A stretch of DNA of 64,000 nt from JBPYCR01 sp051846915 (GTDB lineage Bacteria; Bacillota; Bacilli; Bacillales; Amphibacillaceae): assembly GCF_051846915.1 (NCBI RefSeq), contig NZ_JBPYCR010000001.1, positions 62,001-126,000 on the forward strand, given 5' to 3'. Shown in pieces: positions 1 through 8,278 of the stretch (position 1 is the stretch's first letter; each line of letters starts with the position of its first letter). The translations under genes and the position numbers were made by a program. The notes below the pieces were generated by a model that was not told the origin of the DNA, did no database searches, and saw only the letters and a program-made list of their open reading frames with translations.

Positions 1-234
1 AATGGATACTTCACTATTTGCCTGCTCTTTCACCCATGCACAAAATGCTTCCCCGCTTATTTTCGGTAACATTAAATCAAGAATAATTAAACAAGGCTGG
101 TAAGTTAAAAATGCTGTTTTCGCCGCCTCACCATCCGGTGCTTCCACTACTTCATATTCATGATGTTCCAAGTACATGCGAACTAGCTGGCGAATCATTG
201 GATCGTCTTCCACTACCAAAATAACTTGCTTCAT
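1..234 (-). CDS. Response regulator, receiver domain (partial, C-terminus off window)
   Basis: The minus-strand reading frame starts at an ATG at 234 behind an AGGGG ribosome-binding site and is still open at position 1. The visible 78 residues form the first part of a CheY-like receiver domain. They show the acidic pair VVEDD near residue 9 and the phospho-acceptor strand LIILDLMLP near residue 52. The gene follows the resA-like gene by 12 bp, so it probably closes the same transcript. The output domain is outside the window, so a CcdB-like single-domain regulator cannot be told from an OmpR-type DNA-binding regulator. B. subtilis also carries a CheY-like gene next to ccdA, which fits this context. 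Confidence 0.85.
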   Translation of the reverse strand, partial: MKQVILVVEDDPMIRQLVRMYLEHHEYEVVEAPDGEAAKTAFLTYQPCLIILDLMLPKISGEAFCAWVKEQANSEVSI

Positions 235-246
235 GCTTACCCCTCA

Positions 247-774
247 TTAATCCATTTTTTCGTATTCCTGTACCATTAATTCATAATTCAGCGCTCCGAG
301 TGTTGTGTTTTGTATTTTCCCTTCCGAATCAATCATGAATGTAGTAGGGATTGGCTGTATCTCATAGCGGTTGGCTACAGAGGAATCCTCATCTAACAGA
401 ATACGAAATGTAACGCCAAATTCTTCTATAAATTCTGGAACTTTATCTACTCCACTTTCCGTCTCCAACAAATTTACAGCTAAAATTTCTACATCCGTAT
501 TTTCGTGAAACTTCTGCATATCAGGCATTTCGGCACGACATGGCGGACACCACGTTGCCCAAAAATTCAACATAACGCGTTCACCTCTAAAATCGGATAA
601 CTTTACTGTCTCACCGTCCAGAGTCGTCAATTCGAAATCAGGTGCAAGGTTTCCTTGTTCAAGCCCAACATCAACATTCTCTTCTTCCTCACCTTTTGAA
701 TCGCTTAAGACAAAATCATAAATCGCCCATGCAAACAATCCAACAATTACAGCAATAATAATTCCCTTTTTCAT
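247..774 (-). CDS. Membrane-anchored thiol-disulfide oxidoreductase, ResA/TlpA family
   Basis: A 175-residue protein with one N-terminal membrane anchor (about residues 4-23), a short acidic linker, and a thioredoxin fold facing the outside. The catalytic motif WCPPC lies near residues 75-79 and the cis-proline loop PIPTTFMID near residue 142. This architecture is that of ResA/CcmG proteins, which reduce the haem-binding cysteines of apocytochrome c or act on other exported thiols. It sits directly downstream of ccdA, the usual electron donor for such proteins. The start has a GGGGGGA ribosome-binding site. ResA, StoA and other TlpA-like roles cannot be separated by sequence alone. Confidence 0.9.
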   Translation of the reverse strand: MKKGIIIAVIVGLFAWAIYDFVLSDSKGEEEENVDVGLEQGNLAPDFELTTLDGETVKLSDFRGERVMLNFWATWCPPCRAEMPDMQKFHENTDVEILAVNLLETESGVDKVPEFIEEFGVTFRILLDEDSSVANRYEIQPIPTTFMIDSEGKIQNTTLGALNYELMVQEYEKMD

Positions 775-793
775 CTGTACGGTCCCCCCACTT

Positions 794-1552
794 TTATCCT
801 AGTTTTTCCATCCATGTATCTTGGACTAACTTCAGAAAAAACTCCGCAATCCGGGGCATTTGCCCGGTAAATAAAATGATGCCCATAGCAATCATAACAA
901 CGCCGCCTATTTTCATAATAACTTGGCTTCGTTTGACAATCCATTTCGTTGAACCAAGGAAGAAAGTCAGCACTAGAAAAGGTAAAGCAAAACCGATAAC
1001 ATACATAATCGTATAAAAGACTCCCTGTCCCGGATTACTGGCAGCCAAAAATAGAATGGAGCCGAAAATCGGTCCTATACAAGGTGTCCAGCCAGCAGCA
1101 AATCCTGCCCCAACAAAAAAGGTCCCTGCATAACTAACTCGTTTTTTCGTATATTGCATACGTTTTTCTCTCATTAAAGTAGGTAAATTAATCCAGCCTG
1201 CAACAAACAAACCCATCACAATAATAAAAATACCGGCGATCCGTTGAATAAGCAGTCCAGAGTCTCCCGCAAGCAAATGTTGAATCCATTGTCCAAGAAA
1301 TGATGCTCCAACTCCAAGGCTTATAAACACAAGCGAAACACCTAGAATAAAAAATAACGAATGACTTAACAATCTGCCACGTATTTTCGAATCTTGTTTT
1401 CCTTGAAGTTCCTTAACGCTCATTCCAGTAATATATGACAAATAGGCCGGGAAAATCGGCAAAACACAAGGAGATAAAAACGACAATGCTCCTGCCCCCA
1501 AGGCGAGAAACATCCCAACAATTAATAGTGTATCAGCTTCTATTCCACTCAT
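794..1552 (-). CDS. ccdA: Cytochrome c biogenesis protein CcdA
   Basis: A 252-residue polytopic membrane protein with about six hydrophobic helices. The two conserved cysteines that carry electrons across the membrane are in SFLSPCVLPIFPAYLSYI (near residue 28) and GWTPCIGPIFG (near residue 157). CcdA takes electrons from cytoplasmic thioredoxin and passes them to extracytoplasmic thioredoxin-like proteins such as the ResA homologue encoded next. Its ATG overlaps the stop codon of the upstream gene (ATGA at 1549-1552), which suggests translational coupling. Length and motifs are normal for the family. Confidence 0.93.
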   Translation of the reverse strand: MSGIEADTLLIVGMFLALGAGALSFLSPCVLPIFPAYLSYITGMSVKELQGKQDSKIRGRLLSHSLFFILGVSLVFISLGVGASFLGQWIQHLLAGDSGLLIQRIAGIFIIVMGLFVAGWINLPTLMREKRMQYTKKRVSYAGTFFVGAGFAAGWTPCIGPIFGSILFLAASNPGQGVFYTIMYVIGFALPFLVLTFFLGSTKWIVKRSQVIMKIGGVVMIAMGIILFTGQMPRIAEFFLKLVQDTWMEKLG

Positions 1553-2193
1553 CTTGACACCTTCCTTTTATAATGTAAACGTTGGAAAGTTACTATTACA
1601 AAAAATATAATAATGAAAAACCATGGGTCAATCATAAAACCGTAAACGCTCGTATAAGGCATAACCAAGGATAAGATAAATTGTGCAATACTCCAAACTA
1701 ACAGAAGAATGTATACATTTCTTTCCTCCTGAAAACGTTCCATTAATACAAGCATAACCAAAACAAACAATAAACTTAAATATGGCAACATGATCGAACT
1801 ATGTTCCAATACCATTTGCAAAAATTCATATATAAACGAACTAATAAAAAATATTGGTGTAAAAGCTAATAGAAGGGCTATGACATCAAAGGAATGCCGC
1901 TTCATTTTATATATAATATTAATAATGATCAAAACACAGGCAATATAAAAAGCCGTTGAATTACTCGGATATGCTAGAACAGATAACGGATCTTGCATGA
2001 AGATCCCTAGATTAGCAACTATTTTTCCAACCCAAGTATATATAACAAAGTTAATTAATAAAGACGTTATTTCCTCCAATTGTTTCTTTTTCACATGTTT
2101 TGGCAGGGAACTCGTAAAATAATAAAAAACATAACTAATTAAAAAGCTTGCAATTAAGATACCAATTGACATTAACACCGCAGTTGCCGCCAT
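1549..2193 (-). CDS. Polytopic membrane protein of unknown function upstream of ccdA
   Basis: A 214-residue protein made almost entirely of hydrophobic helices (about six or seven) with short basic loops such as KHVKKK near residue 32 and a basic C-terminus. I do not recognise a family with confidence. It is not the short CcdC protein of B. subtilis, judged from length and composition. The ATG has a GGAGG ribosome-binding site and the stop overlaps the ccdA start, so it belongs to the ccdA-resA-response-regulator transcript. A role in thiol-redox or cytochrome assembly is inferred from context only. Confidence 0.7.
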   Translation of the reverse strand: MAATAVLMSIGILIASFLISYVFYYFTSSLPKHVKKKQLEEITSLLINFVIYTWVGKIVANLGIFMQDPLSVLAYPSNSTAFYIACVLIIINIIYKMKRHSFDVIALLLAFTPIFFISSFIYEFLQMVLEHSSIMLPYLSLLFVLVMLVLMERFQEERNVYILLLVWSIAQFILSLVMPYTSVYGFMIDPWFFIIIFFVIVTFQRLHYKRKVSR

Positions 2194-2284
2194 CCTTATC
2201 CTCCATCACGTATTATTCAATACCAATTATACACGTCCTATATGAAAATTTGATGAAAGCCGCTTATATTTATACTTTAAACAA

Positions 2285-2313
2285 TCTTTAACGGTAATCA
2301 CCTATGCTATAAT
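2285..2313 (+). promoter_or_regulatory. Possible sigma-A promoter of the P1 peptidase gene
   Basis: A perfect TATAAT lies at 2308-2313, about 35 bp before the peptidase start. The -35 region is poor (TTTAAC-like, short spacing), so only the -10 is convincing. Confidence 0.35.
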
Positions 2314-2347
2314 TAAGTCCAAACACTGATGATACGGGGGTTTTTTC

Positions 2348-3334
2348 ATGACATTACCAAGAGGAAAAAATAATTGCATTACAGATGTATGTAACGTGAA
2401 GGTTGGACATGTTACATTGTATGAAAAAATGTCTGAGACAGACACAATATGTACAGGTGTAACTGCTATTCTCCCACATAGCGGGAATCTATATAAAGAA
2501 AAAGTACGTGCGGCAGCTGATGTTATCAATGGATTTGGGAAAACGAGCGGGCTTATTGAGGTAGATGAACTCGGATTAATTGAATCTCCCATTATGCTAA
2601 CAAATACAATGAGTGTCGCCCCTGTTATGCAAGGGACATTAACATATATGCTTGAACAAAATCCGAAGATCGGGGATGCTTCTCCTTCCATCAATATTGT
2701 TACGGGAGAATGTAATGATGGTTTTCTAAATTCGATGCGCTTGCAGTCAGTCACACCTGCGCATGCAATAGAAGCAATTAATAATTCAACGACAGAAGCT
2801 GCGGAAGAAGGGGCTGTCGGAGCTGGAAAAGGGATGATTTGCTATGGATATAAAGGAGGAATCGGCACGGCTTCTCGTCTCGTACAAGTAGATGATACCG
2901 ACTATACTGTCGGCTGTCTCGTTTTAAGCAATTTTGGTAAGCGGGAGGAAGCACTATTTGCAGATTGGCCAAAATCGACGATGAAAACCCCCGAGGGCTC
3001 CATTATGATGGTCGTCGCAACAGATGCGCCATTTTATGACCGTCAATTGAAGCGAATCGCTAAACGTTGTGCTGCAGGACTTGCTCGAACCGGAAGTCAT
3101 ATGGATCATGGAAGCGGGGATATATCCATCGCCTTCTCCACCGTCAATAAATATGAACACTTAAACGACGAACCAACGGAAACGGTTACCTTTTTCCGGG
3201 ATGATCATCCGTCTATGAACCAATTTTTCCTTGCAGTAACGGAATCAACTGAAGAAGCGATTATTCGCTCAATGAAGCAAGCGGAAACGACAGTCGGAAA
3301 AGGTGGATTTACTGTAAAGAAGGCACCGCTGTAG
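2348..3334 (+). CDS. P1 family peptidase (DmpA/BapA, N-terminal-nucleophile aminopeptidase)
   Basis: A 328-residue cytoplasmic protein of the S58/DmpA family. These enzymes are made as one chain and cleave themselves at a Gly-Ser bond, and the new N-terminal serine is the nucleophile. That bond is visible in EGSIMMVVATDAPF, with the serine near residue 218. The upstream signature GAVGAGKGM followed by GYKGGIGTASR is also present. Family members release N-terminal amino acids, D-amino acids or beta-peptides, and the exact substrate cannot be read here. ATG start behind GGGGG. Transcribed alone, divergent from the ccdA operon. Confidence 0.92.
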   Translation: MTLPRGKNNCITDVCNVKVGHVTLYEKMSETDTICTGVTAILPHSGNLYKEKVRAAADVINGFGKTSGLIEVDELGLIESPIMLTNTMSVAPVMQGTLTYMLEQNPKIGDASPSINIVTGECNDGFLNSMRLQSVTPAHAIEAINNSTTEAAEEGAVGAGKGMICYGYKGGIGTASRLVQVDDTDYTVGCLVLSNFGKREEALFADWPKSTMKTPEGSIMMVVATDAPFYDRQLKRIAKRCAAGLARTGSHMDHGSGDISIAFSTVNKYEHLNDEPTETVTFFRDDHPSMNQFFLAVTESTEEAIIRSMKQAETTVGKGGFTVKKAPL

Positions 3335-3652
3335 TATCGTGATGGGTCCAGTTTTAGGAGATAAATTATCATTTAGTACGCAAATTCGGGATGCAAATCA
3401 CACTCGATTTTGCTTCTTTTTTATTGCGATTAAAGAAAATATCATATAAGTTTATGTTGTTTTGTTATACACTAAATTCATCGTTAAAACACTTGCGATT
3501 CATACCGTTATTTTTACAATAATTAAAGCCTGATTAAGGATTTATTTCGAGGGTGCTAAGATGTTTATGTTAAAATTAGCATAGTAATCATTGTTAAGTA
3601 ATCGAGACAATTTGTTCAATTTAACTTTAATTAAAAGGGAGAGGTTATCAGG
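3335..3652. other. Gene-free stretch
   Basis: No open frame with a ribosome-binding site, no strong terminator with a U-run and no recognisable RNA. Very AT-rich. It presumably holds the promoter of the small gene that follows. Confidence 0.5.
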
Positions 3653-3949
3653 GTGAAAATAGACTTTTTTTGGATAGGAATAGGGTTAATTGGAGGGCTA
3701 GTGGGATTAGGATATTTTATAGGAGATGGATTAAAAAACTTCCAAAATCCAAAAGCAAGTTCTTCAGGTTATCCTACATTGATTAAAGAAAAAGATATGC
3801 ATATTTATTTAGGGCTAAGTAAAGAAGAATTAAATGAATTGTTAAACAAATATACAAATGCACCAAAGATTGAACTTAAAGGTACTACCTACTATCCATA
3901 CCAACAATTTATAGAGTGGATATCTTCTAATGACATTTATAAAAATTAA
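3653..3949 (+). CDS. Small membrane-anchored protein, unknown function
   Basis: A 98-residue protein starting at GTG behind GGGAGAGG. Residues 4-24 form a glycine-rich membrane helix (WIGIGLIGGLVGLGYFIG). The remainder is a small soluble domain whose LGLSKEELNELLNKY segment near residue 54 looks like a helix-turn-helix or similar small helical unit, followed by a short beta-like stretch ending in IEWISS. I do not recognise the family. A 26-residue membrane peptide follows about 100 bp downstream. Low GC and lack of conserved neighbours suggest accessory DNA. Confidence 0.6.
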   Translation: MKIDFFWIGIGLIGGLVGLGYFIGDGLKNFQNPKASSSGYPTLIKEKDMHIYLGLSKEELNELLNKYTNAPKIELKGTTYYPYQQFIEWISSNDIYKN

Positions 3950-4046
3950 CTTCTTCAAGGGCGCAATTTTGAATTAAGGGTGATACCGTTTAAGTGCTAG
4001 ATTGTGTAGTAAAAATTTTACTAATCAAAAAAAAGGAGTTGATTTG

Positions 4047-4127
4047 TTGAATCCCTCTATCTTGGCTGCATTACTTGTAATTTTTATAGGCGCTTTTGTT
4101 TATAAATCTAAAAGGAAAAAAGATTAA
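4047..4127 (+). CDS. Candidate 26-residue single-pass membrane peptide
   Basis: A strong AAAAGGAG site at 4031-4038 precedes tandem TTG codons (4044 and 4047). The second gives the better spacing. The peptide has a short polar start, a hydrophobic helix (ILAALLVIFIGAFVY) and a basic tail (KSKRKKD), the layout of small Gram-positive membrane peptides, including type I toxins and regulatory micropeptides. No homology can be claimed. The ribosome-binding site and the clean helix-plus-basic-tail design are the only support. Confidence 0.45.
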   Translation: MNPSILAALLVIFIGAFVYKSKRKKD

Positions 4128-4143
4128 TCAATAGGGCGCAGTT

Positions 4144-4168
4144 GTTGCCAGAATAATATTCTGGCAAC
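4144..4168. repeat. 25-bp perfect palindrome
   Basis: GTTGCCAGAATA and its exact complement flank one central base. There is no U-run afterwards, so it is not a standard terminator. It could be a protein-binding site or an RNA hairpin at the end of the micropeptide transcript. Confidence 0.5.
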
Positions 4169-4203
4169 AGGCACCTCAGCTAAGGTCACACAGTTAATTG
4201 AAT

Positions 4204-4242
4204 CAAAAAAATAGTCCCAATAGATGATGACCTCCATTGGGA
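4204..4242 (-). terminator. Rho-independent terminator of the small GNAT gene
   Basis: On the minus strand a stem formed by TCCCAAT and ATTGGGA is followed by a run of seven T soon after the stem. It lies about 20 bp past the GNAT stop codon. Confidence 0.75.
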
Positions 4243-4261
4243 TTAACTGTAGATTTAACTG

Positions 4262-4537
4262 CTATGCCAATACATCATGATATTCCGGCGTTTTTTTAAT
4301 TTTACTTTCTGCATAAGAACATTCCGGGATTATTTTCTTCCCCTCTTCTCTAGCATACGTAACCATCTTTTCTACGAGTTTTCCTGCCATACCTTGCCCG
4401 CGAAGTTCATCTGATACATACGTATGGTCCACGATTAAGGTCCGATCATCTTTTTGTTGAAACGTAATCTCTGCTAGTGGAGAAGTTTCATTTTCTCCAA
4501 CAAAAAACTTGCCTTCACCTTTTTTGATTGTACTCAT
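4262..4537 (-). CDS. Small GNAT-like N-acetyltransferase (YjdJ family)
   Basis: A 91-residue protein covering only the core of a GNAT fold. The acetyl-CoA-binding loop is visible as ELRGQGMAGKLVEKM near residue 43, followed by a strand ending IIPECSYAE. This short architecture matches the GNAT-like YjdJ/YidJ-type proteins (about 90-100 residues), whose substrates are mostly unknown. Good AGGGAG ribosome-binding site and its own terminator, so it is monocistronic. Confidence 0.85.
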   Translation of the reverse strand: MSTIKKGEGKFFVGENETSPLAEITFQQKDDRTLIVDHTYVSDELRGQGMAGKLVEKMVTYAREEGKKIIPECSYAESKIKKTPEYHDVLA

Positions 4538-4643
4538 GCTATCCCTCCCTTTCTTATTATCTTAACATAGTCACATTATTTTGACTTCCAATAAAGATTG
4601 TTCACGAGTTTTTATTATCGTGGAGAGATAATTGCTATTGTAG

Positions 4644-5366
4644 TTAGTTCCCCAAAATCGCTAACCACTGCTGCCAAATTACGAATTTCCTCCCATTCCA
4701 TTGCAACGTATTAATGATATAGCCCAATCCATCGGCATGGTAACGGCCGCTAATTAACTGAAATGCTTGTATTTCATACACGCCATTACGATCCATATCT
4801 ACAGGATAAAATCCGCTAACACCGTCGTCCATTCCTTGAATTGGTTTTTTTAACGTTCCGTCCACATGATAGATTTGTGATAAATAATCAGGACTTCTAC
4901 CGCTAATATCAACCAAGTACGTCTGACCTGTGGCAGGACTTTGAATACTAACTTTATATTGATCCAAATAAGTTACGGTATACTGATTTTGTCTATTATA
5001 GTCGTTATAATCAAACAACTTCACCGCTTGATTGTTGACATAAGAATACACATAATCGTATGTTAATGCCCCTGATCCACCTGAATCAATACTAATAAGA
5101 ATGTCCATAATACCATCCCCAGTAAAATCACCAAGGTACAAAGATGGTTGATAACCAGCATTTGTTTCAAGCGAAATAGCTTGCACAAAGTTCGTTGCCC
5201 CATCTTGAATGTTCAATGTAATCTGCTCAACATAAGGACTGGATAAATCTGCTGACTTTATCGCAGACAAAAACACATAATCTGCCATTCCATCCCCATT
5301 CACATCACCATATGCGCCACTTACTACCTCAGGTTGACTGTTGCGATATGGATTATTCATAAACAT
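4644..5366 (-). CDS. VCBS/FG-GAP repeat protein
   Basis: A 240-residue protein with three calcium-loop-like repeats of the FG-GAP/VCBS type: DVNGDGMADYV near residue 22, DFTGDGIMDIL near residue 103, and DMDRNGVYEIQ near residue 192. Such blades normally build a beta-propeller. Three repeats are fewer than a full propeller, so the protein may be partial in fold or may dimerise. No signal peptide is seen, so it is either cytoplasmic or assembled on the forespore as some Bacillus VCBS proteins may be (inference). ATG behind AGGAG. Function unknown. Confidence 0.7.
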   Translation of the reverse strand: MFMNNPYRNSQPEVVSGAYGDVNGDGMADYVFLSAIKSADLSSPYVEQITLNIQDGATNFVQAISLETNAGYQPSLYLGDFTGDGIMDILISIDSGGSGALTYDYVYSYVNNQAVKLFDYNDYNRQNQYTVTYLDQYKVSIQSPATGQTYLVDISGRSPDYLSQIYHVDGTLKKPIQGMDDGVSGFYPVDMDRNGVYEIQAFQLISGRYHADGLGYIINTLQWNGRKFVIWQQWLAILGN

Positions 5367-5439
5367 ACTTCATCACTCCTGCCTAGATTATTGTTTTAAC
5401 CCAGTATATTCTTTCAAGCAGAAATGTGATTCGAATTAA

Positions 5440-5570
5440 GAAAAGCGCAAGCGCCCTGGTCAGCCCCGACAAGCTTAAGCAAGAATTCGTAGTGACGGTT
5501 TTTGTCACGAAGAATTATTGCTTAAGACCTCGAGGGGCTGGGCGCTGGAGCTAGACAGCTATGCACAGAA
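5440..5570. repeat. Interspersed palindromic repeat, copy 1 (131 bp)
   Basis: Begins GAAAAGCGCAAGCGCCCTG and ends in GGGCGCT followed by GAGCTAGACAGCTATG. The arms GCGCC and GGGCGC and the inner AGCCCC and GGGGCT can pair, and inside is a second hairpin around GTGACGGTTTTTGTCAC. Two further copies with the same ends lie at 16772-17110 and 30802-30970. Confidence 0.85.
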
Positions 5571-5587
5571 CCTTAAACCTTCTGTCC

Positions 5588-5645
5588 TTTAAAAAAAGTA
5601 GTTCATTTCTGTGCAACATAACAATTTACACAAAAAGAACTACTT
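5588..5645 (-). terminator. Terminator of the amino-acid catabolic cluster
   Basis: Minus-strand stem AAGTAGTTC/GAACTACTT, extended by an inner CACA/TGTG pairing and followed by TTTTT. It lies 40 bp past the last gene of the cluster. Confidence 0.75.
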
Positions 5646-5685
5646 ATTATATAAAAAGATGGTTTTTGTAACAGCAGACTATTGT

Positions 5686-6918
5686 TTATTTATTGAGTCC
5701 TTCAATTCCTTTAATCAATCGATCAATTTCTTCTTCTGTATTGTACGGTGCAATGCCGGCACGAATGAGTCCGCCTTCACTACCTAATTCAAGTTTTTCA
5801 ACTAAGGTCATCGCATAAAAATCTCCATACTCAATATGGACCCCTAGTCCCGCCATTTGTCGGCACACTTTTTCCGGGCCAGTTCCTTCTACTCTAAAAG
5901 CAACTGTTGGGGTCTTTCGGACAGAATCGGGAGCTTGGTACATGATCACATTCTCTATTTTTCCTAATCCCTCTCGTAATCTATCAGCTAGTTTATTTTC
6001 ATACGCTTCCATTCGTTCATAGCCAGATAGAAGCTGTTCCCTTAATGTCTCGCCTTCTCCGAAACCAGCAATAACGCGTATCGCTTCCATTACGCCAACT
6101 AACCCTTCAAAGTTAATTGTACCTGTTTCCAATTTGTCGGGAAGATCATTTGGCGCAGGACGTAATTTAAATAACTGTAGGTTTTCATACACTTCTCTAT
6201 TAATAGCTGCAATACCTACATGAGGGCCAAAAAATTTATACGCTGAACAGAATAAAATATCAGCGCCCAACTGTTTAAAATCGACAGCAAAATGCGGAAC
6301 GGCATGAACAGCATCGATAGCAACCAATGCACCTACCTCTTTTGCACGTTTAATGATAGGTTCAAGGTTATTGATTGTACCAATCACGTTGGATGCCAAT
6401 CCAATCGCAACAAGCTTCGTATTATTCGTAATGATATCTTCCAAATTCTCTGTGTTTAATGTTAACTTGGATGTATCAAGTGGAAGCTTATGAATATCGA
6501 GTCCACGGTCATCAGCAGCCGTCACCCAAGGGTCAATGTTTGCATGATGATCAAGTTCCGTTACAACAATATTCCCGTCTTCTTCGTTCCACTCTCGAAA
6601 TAAAGCCCTTGCAATCCGGAAAGCAATCGTCGTTGTATTTGCGCCGAATACAATTTCATCTTTATGTGCGCCTAACAAAGTGGCAGACAGTTCCCTTGCC
6701 TCATCAACAATTCTTTCCGTCTCCCGTCCGGTTTCATACTCCCCGCCGAGGTTAGCAACACCACTCCTCATATACTCTGACATGGATTCTATAACAGTTC
6801 CTGCAACCTGTGAACCTCCGGGTCCATCAAAGTATACTACCGAGTTATTATTATACGTACGGTTTAGAGCTGGGAACTGTCTTCTTACTTGTTCAATTGG
6901 AAATAGATGTTGATTCAT
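5686..6918 (-). CDS. Class V aminotransferase / cysteine desulfurase-like PLP enzyme
   Basis: A 410-residue PLP enzyme of aminotransferase class V. The Schiff-base lysine is in FCSAYKFFGPHVG (near residue 227), the cofactor aspartate in VAIDAVHAVPH, and FDGPGGSQV near residue 30 is typical of the desulfurase-like VC1184 subfamily. I see no SufS- or IscS-type active-site cysteine loop in the C-terminal third, so ordinary Fe-S sulfur donation is doubtful. It is the last gene of the minus-strand cluster and is separated from the previous aminotransferase by a MITE-like element. A reaction on an amino acid produced by the upstream enzymes is inferred from context. Confidence 0.82.
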   Translation of the reverse strand: MNQHLFPIEQVRRQFPALNRTYNNNSVVYFDGPGGSQVAGTVIESMSEYMRSGVANLGGEYETGRETERIVDEARELSATLLGAHKDEIVFGANTTTIAFRIARALFREWNEEDGNIVVTELDHHANIDPWVTAADDRGLDIHKLPLDTSKLTLNTENLEDIITNNTKLVAIGLASNVIGTINNLEPIIKRAKEVGALVAIDAVHAVPHFAVDFKQLGADILFCSAYKFFGPHVGIAAINREVYENLQLFKLRPAPNDLPDKLETGTINFEGLVGVMEAIRVIAGFGEGETLREQLLSGYERMEAYENKLADRLREGLGKIENVIMYQAPDSVRKTPTVAFRVEGTGPEKVCRQMAGLGVHIEYGDFYAMTLVEKLELGSEGGLIRAGIAPYNTEEEIDRLIKGIEGLNK

Positions 6919-6951
6919 TCAAATCTCCTTTCACTCATGCATTATAGAGGT

Positions 6952-7095
6952 TGTTCAAAAAGTCACCAAATTATTAGCGGCGAATCTCTTCGTTAGCTTG
7001 TTTCTCCGCTGCTCATGTATCTAAATGCATACATTCCGCTGCTCGAAACTACGCCGCCTCGACCTTCTTGCTTCTAATTCGGCACTTTTTGAACA
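6952..7095. mobile_element. MITE-like palindromic element, 144 bp
   Basis: The ends are exact inverted repeats: TGTTCAAAAAGT at 6952-6963 and ACTTTTTGAACA at 7084-7095. The interior has further complementary patches (GCGGCGAA against CGCCGC-like sequence). No protein is encoded. It sits between two co-directional genes of the catabolic cluster, so it would be transcribed with them and can fold into a long hairpin. Confidence 0.7.
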
Positions 7096-7107
7096 CGCAC
7101 TTATAGA

Positions 7108-8229
7108 TTATAATTCTCTTAAATACTCCGATACTTTTTGCAATCCTTCTTTTAATACGTCAGGATCACAGGCATACCCGATACGAACTGTCCCTTCCAT
7201 ATCAAAGCAACTTCCCGGTGCAAAAAACGCGCCATTTTTTTCATATAGTCCTATACAAAAATCTACGGAAGACATGTCCGCATCATACGTAAGCATTGTC
7301 GTTGTACCGCCTTGTGGTTTTACATAATTGATACGTGGTTCATTTTTTACCCAGTCGTCAAGAATTTCGATGTTGTTACGAACGATTTTTAAACTTCGGT
7401 CCATAATTTTGTCGTAATTTTTTAGTGCGTGTACAGCCAATAAATCATCAATCATGCCGCAGCTGATGGTCGTATAATCCCGGTGCTTTACACATTCTCT
7501 AATGACATCTTCGGGTGCTGCGATCCAGCCTAAGCGAAGTCCAGCTAATGACAATGCTTTAGACATACTGCTTGTGCTGATCCCTTTTTCGTAAAGGTCC
7601 ACGATTGATGGGACATCTAAATTAGGATCCTGCAGTAAGCCGCGATATACTTCATCACACAACAAATAAGCATCTGCCGATTTGGCAACTTCAACAATTT
7701 CATTTAACTTCGCTTCATCCATCACAGATCCAGTCGGATTATTTGGGTTATTAATAATAATTAACTTTGTCTTTTCCGAAACAAGAGAGGCCATCTCATC
7801 CACATCAGGGATAAAATTATTCTTCTTTGTTAACTGTAATCGTTTGACAGTAGCTCCAAAAGACTCTGGAACGGAATGGAGTTGTTGATACGTTGGGTCG
7901 ACACAAATCACTTCGTCCCCGGGTTCAATAAGTGTATACAATAGTAAAAAGTTTGCACCGATTGCCCCATTCATGGCCAGTACATTGTCAGGTTCCATTG
8001 TTTTATACAACTTAGCCACTTCTCGCTTAAAGTCAGGAGAACCTTCAATATGACCATATGTTAGTTTTGTATCCGTTAAATTTTGAAAAAATTGTACAGG
8101 GTCCTCGCCACCTAACGTTAATAATTCACCTACTGTTAAAGAATCCACACACGTTTCGGCCATATTATATACAGCACCCTGTTCGTACTCATTCATCCAT
8201 TCTTCTATTTTAAAATGTTTAATATCCAT
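7108..8229 (-). CDS. Fold-type I aminotransferase (class I/II)
   Basis: A 373-residue PLP enzyme. It shows NNPNNPTGSV (near residue 160), LLCDEVYRGL, and the Schiff-base lysine in SSMSKALSLAGLRLGW (near residue 225). The C-terminal arginine that binds the substrate carboxylate is in GTVRIGYA. The sequence resembles the aspartate-aminotransferase superfamily branch that also contains capreomycidine synthase, but the substrate cannot be assigned. ATG behind GAGGAG. It lies 49 bp from the epimerase gene and probably acts on a product of the same pathway. Confidence 0.88.
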   Translation of the reverse strand: MDIKHFKIEEWMNEYEQGAVYNMAETCVDSLTVGELLTLGGEDPVQFFQNLTDTKLTYGHIEGSPDFKREVAKLYKTMEPDNVLAMNGAIGANFLLLYTLIEPGDEVICVDPTYQQLHSVPESFGATVKRLQLTKKNNFIPDVDEMASLVSEKTKLIIINNPNNPTGSVMDEAKLNEIVEVAKSADAYLLCDEVYRGLLQDPNLDVPSIVDLYEKGISTSSMSKALSLAGLRLGWIAAPEDVIRECVKHRDYTTISCGMIDDLLAVHALKNYDKIMDRSLKIVRNNIEILDDWVKNEPRINYVKPQGGTTTMLTYDADMSSVDFCIGLYEKNGAFFAPGSCFDMEGTVRIGYACDPDVLKEGLQKVSEYLREL

Positions 8230-8278
8230 TTGCTGTCTGTCTCCTCTTTGCTTTTACATCTTTAAAAGAATTTTCCGT

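Noticed and set aside
2302..2754. 150-codon open frame antisense to the P1 peptidase
   Set aside because: No ribosome-binding site or domain. The composition is a reflection of the real gene on the other strand.
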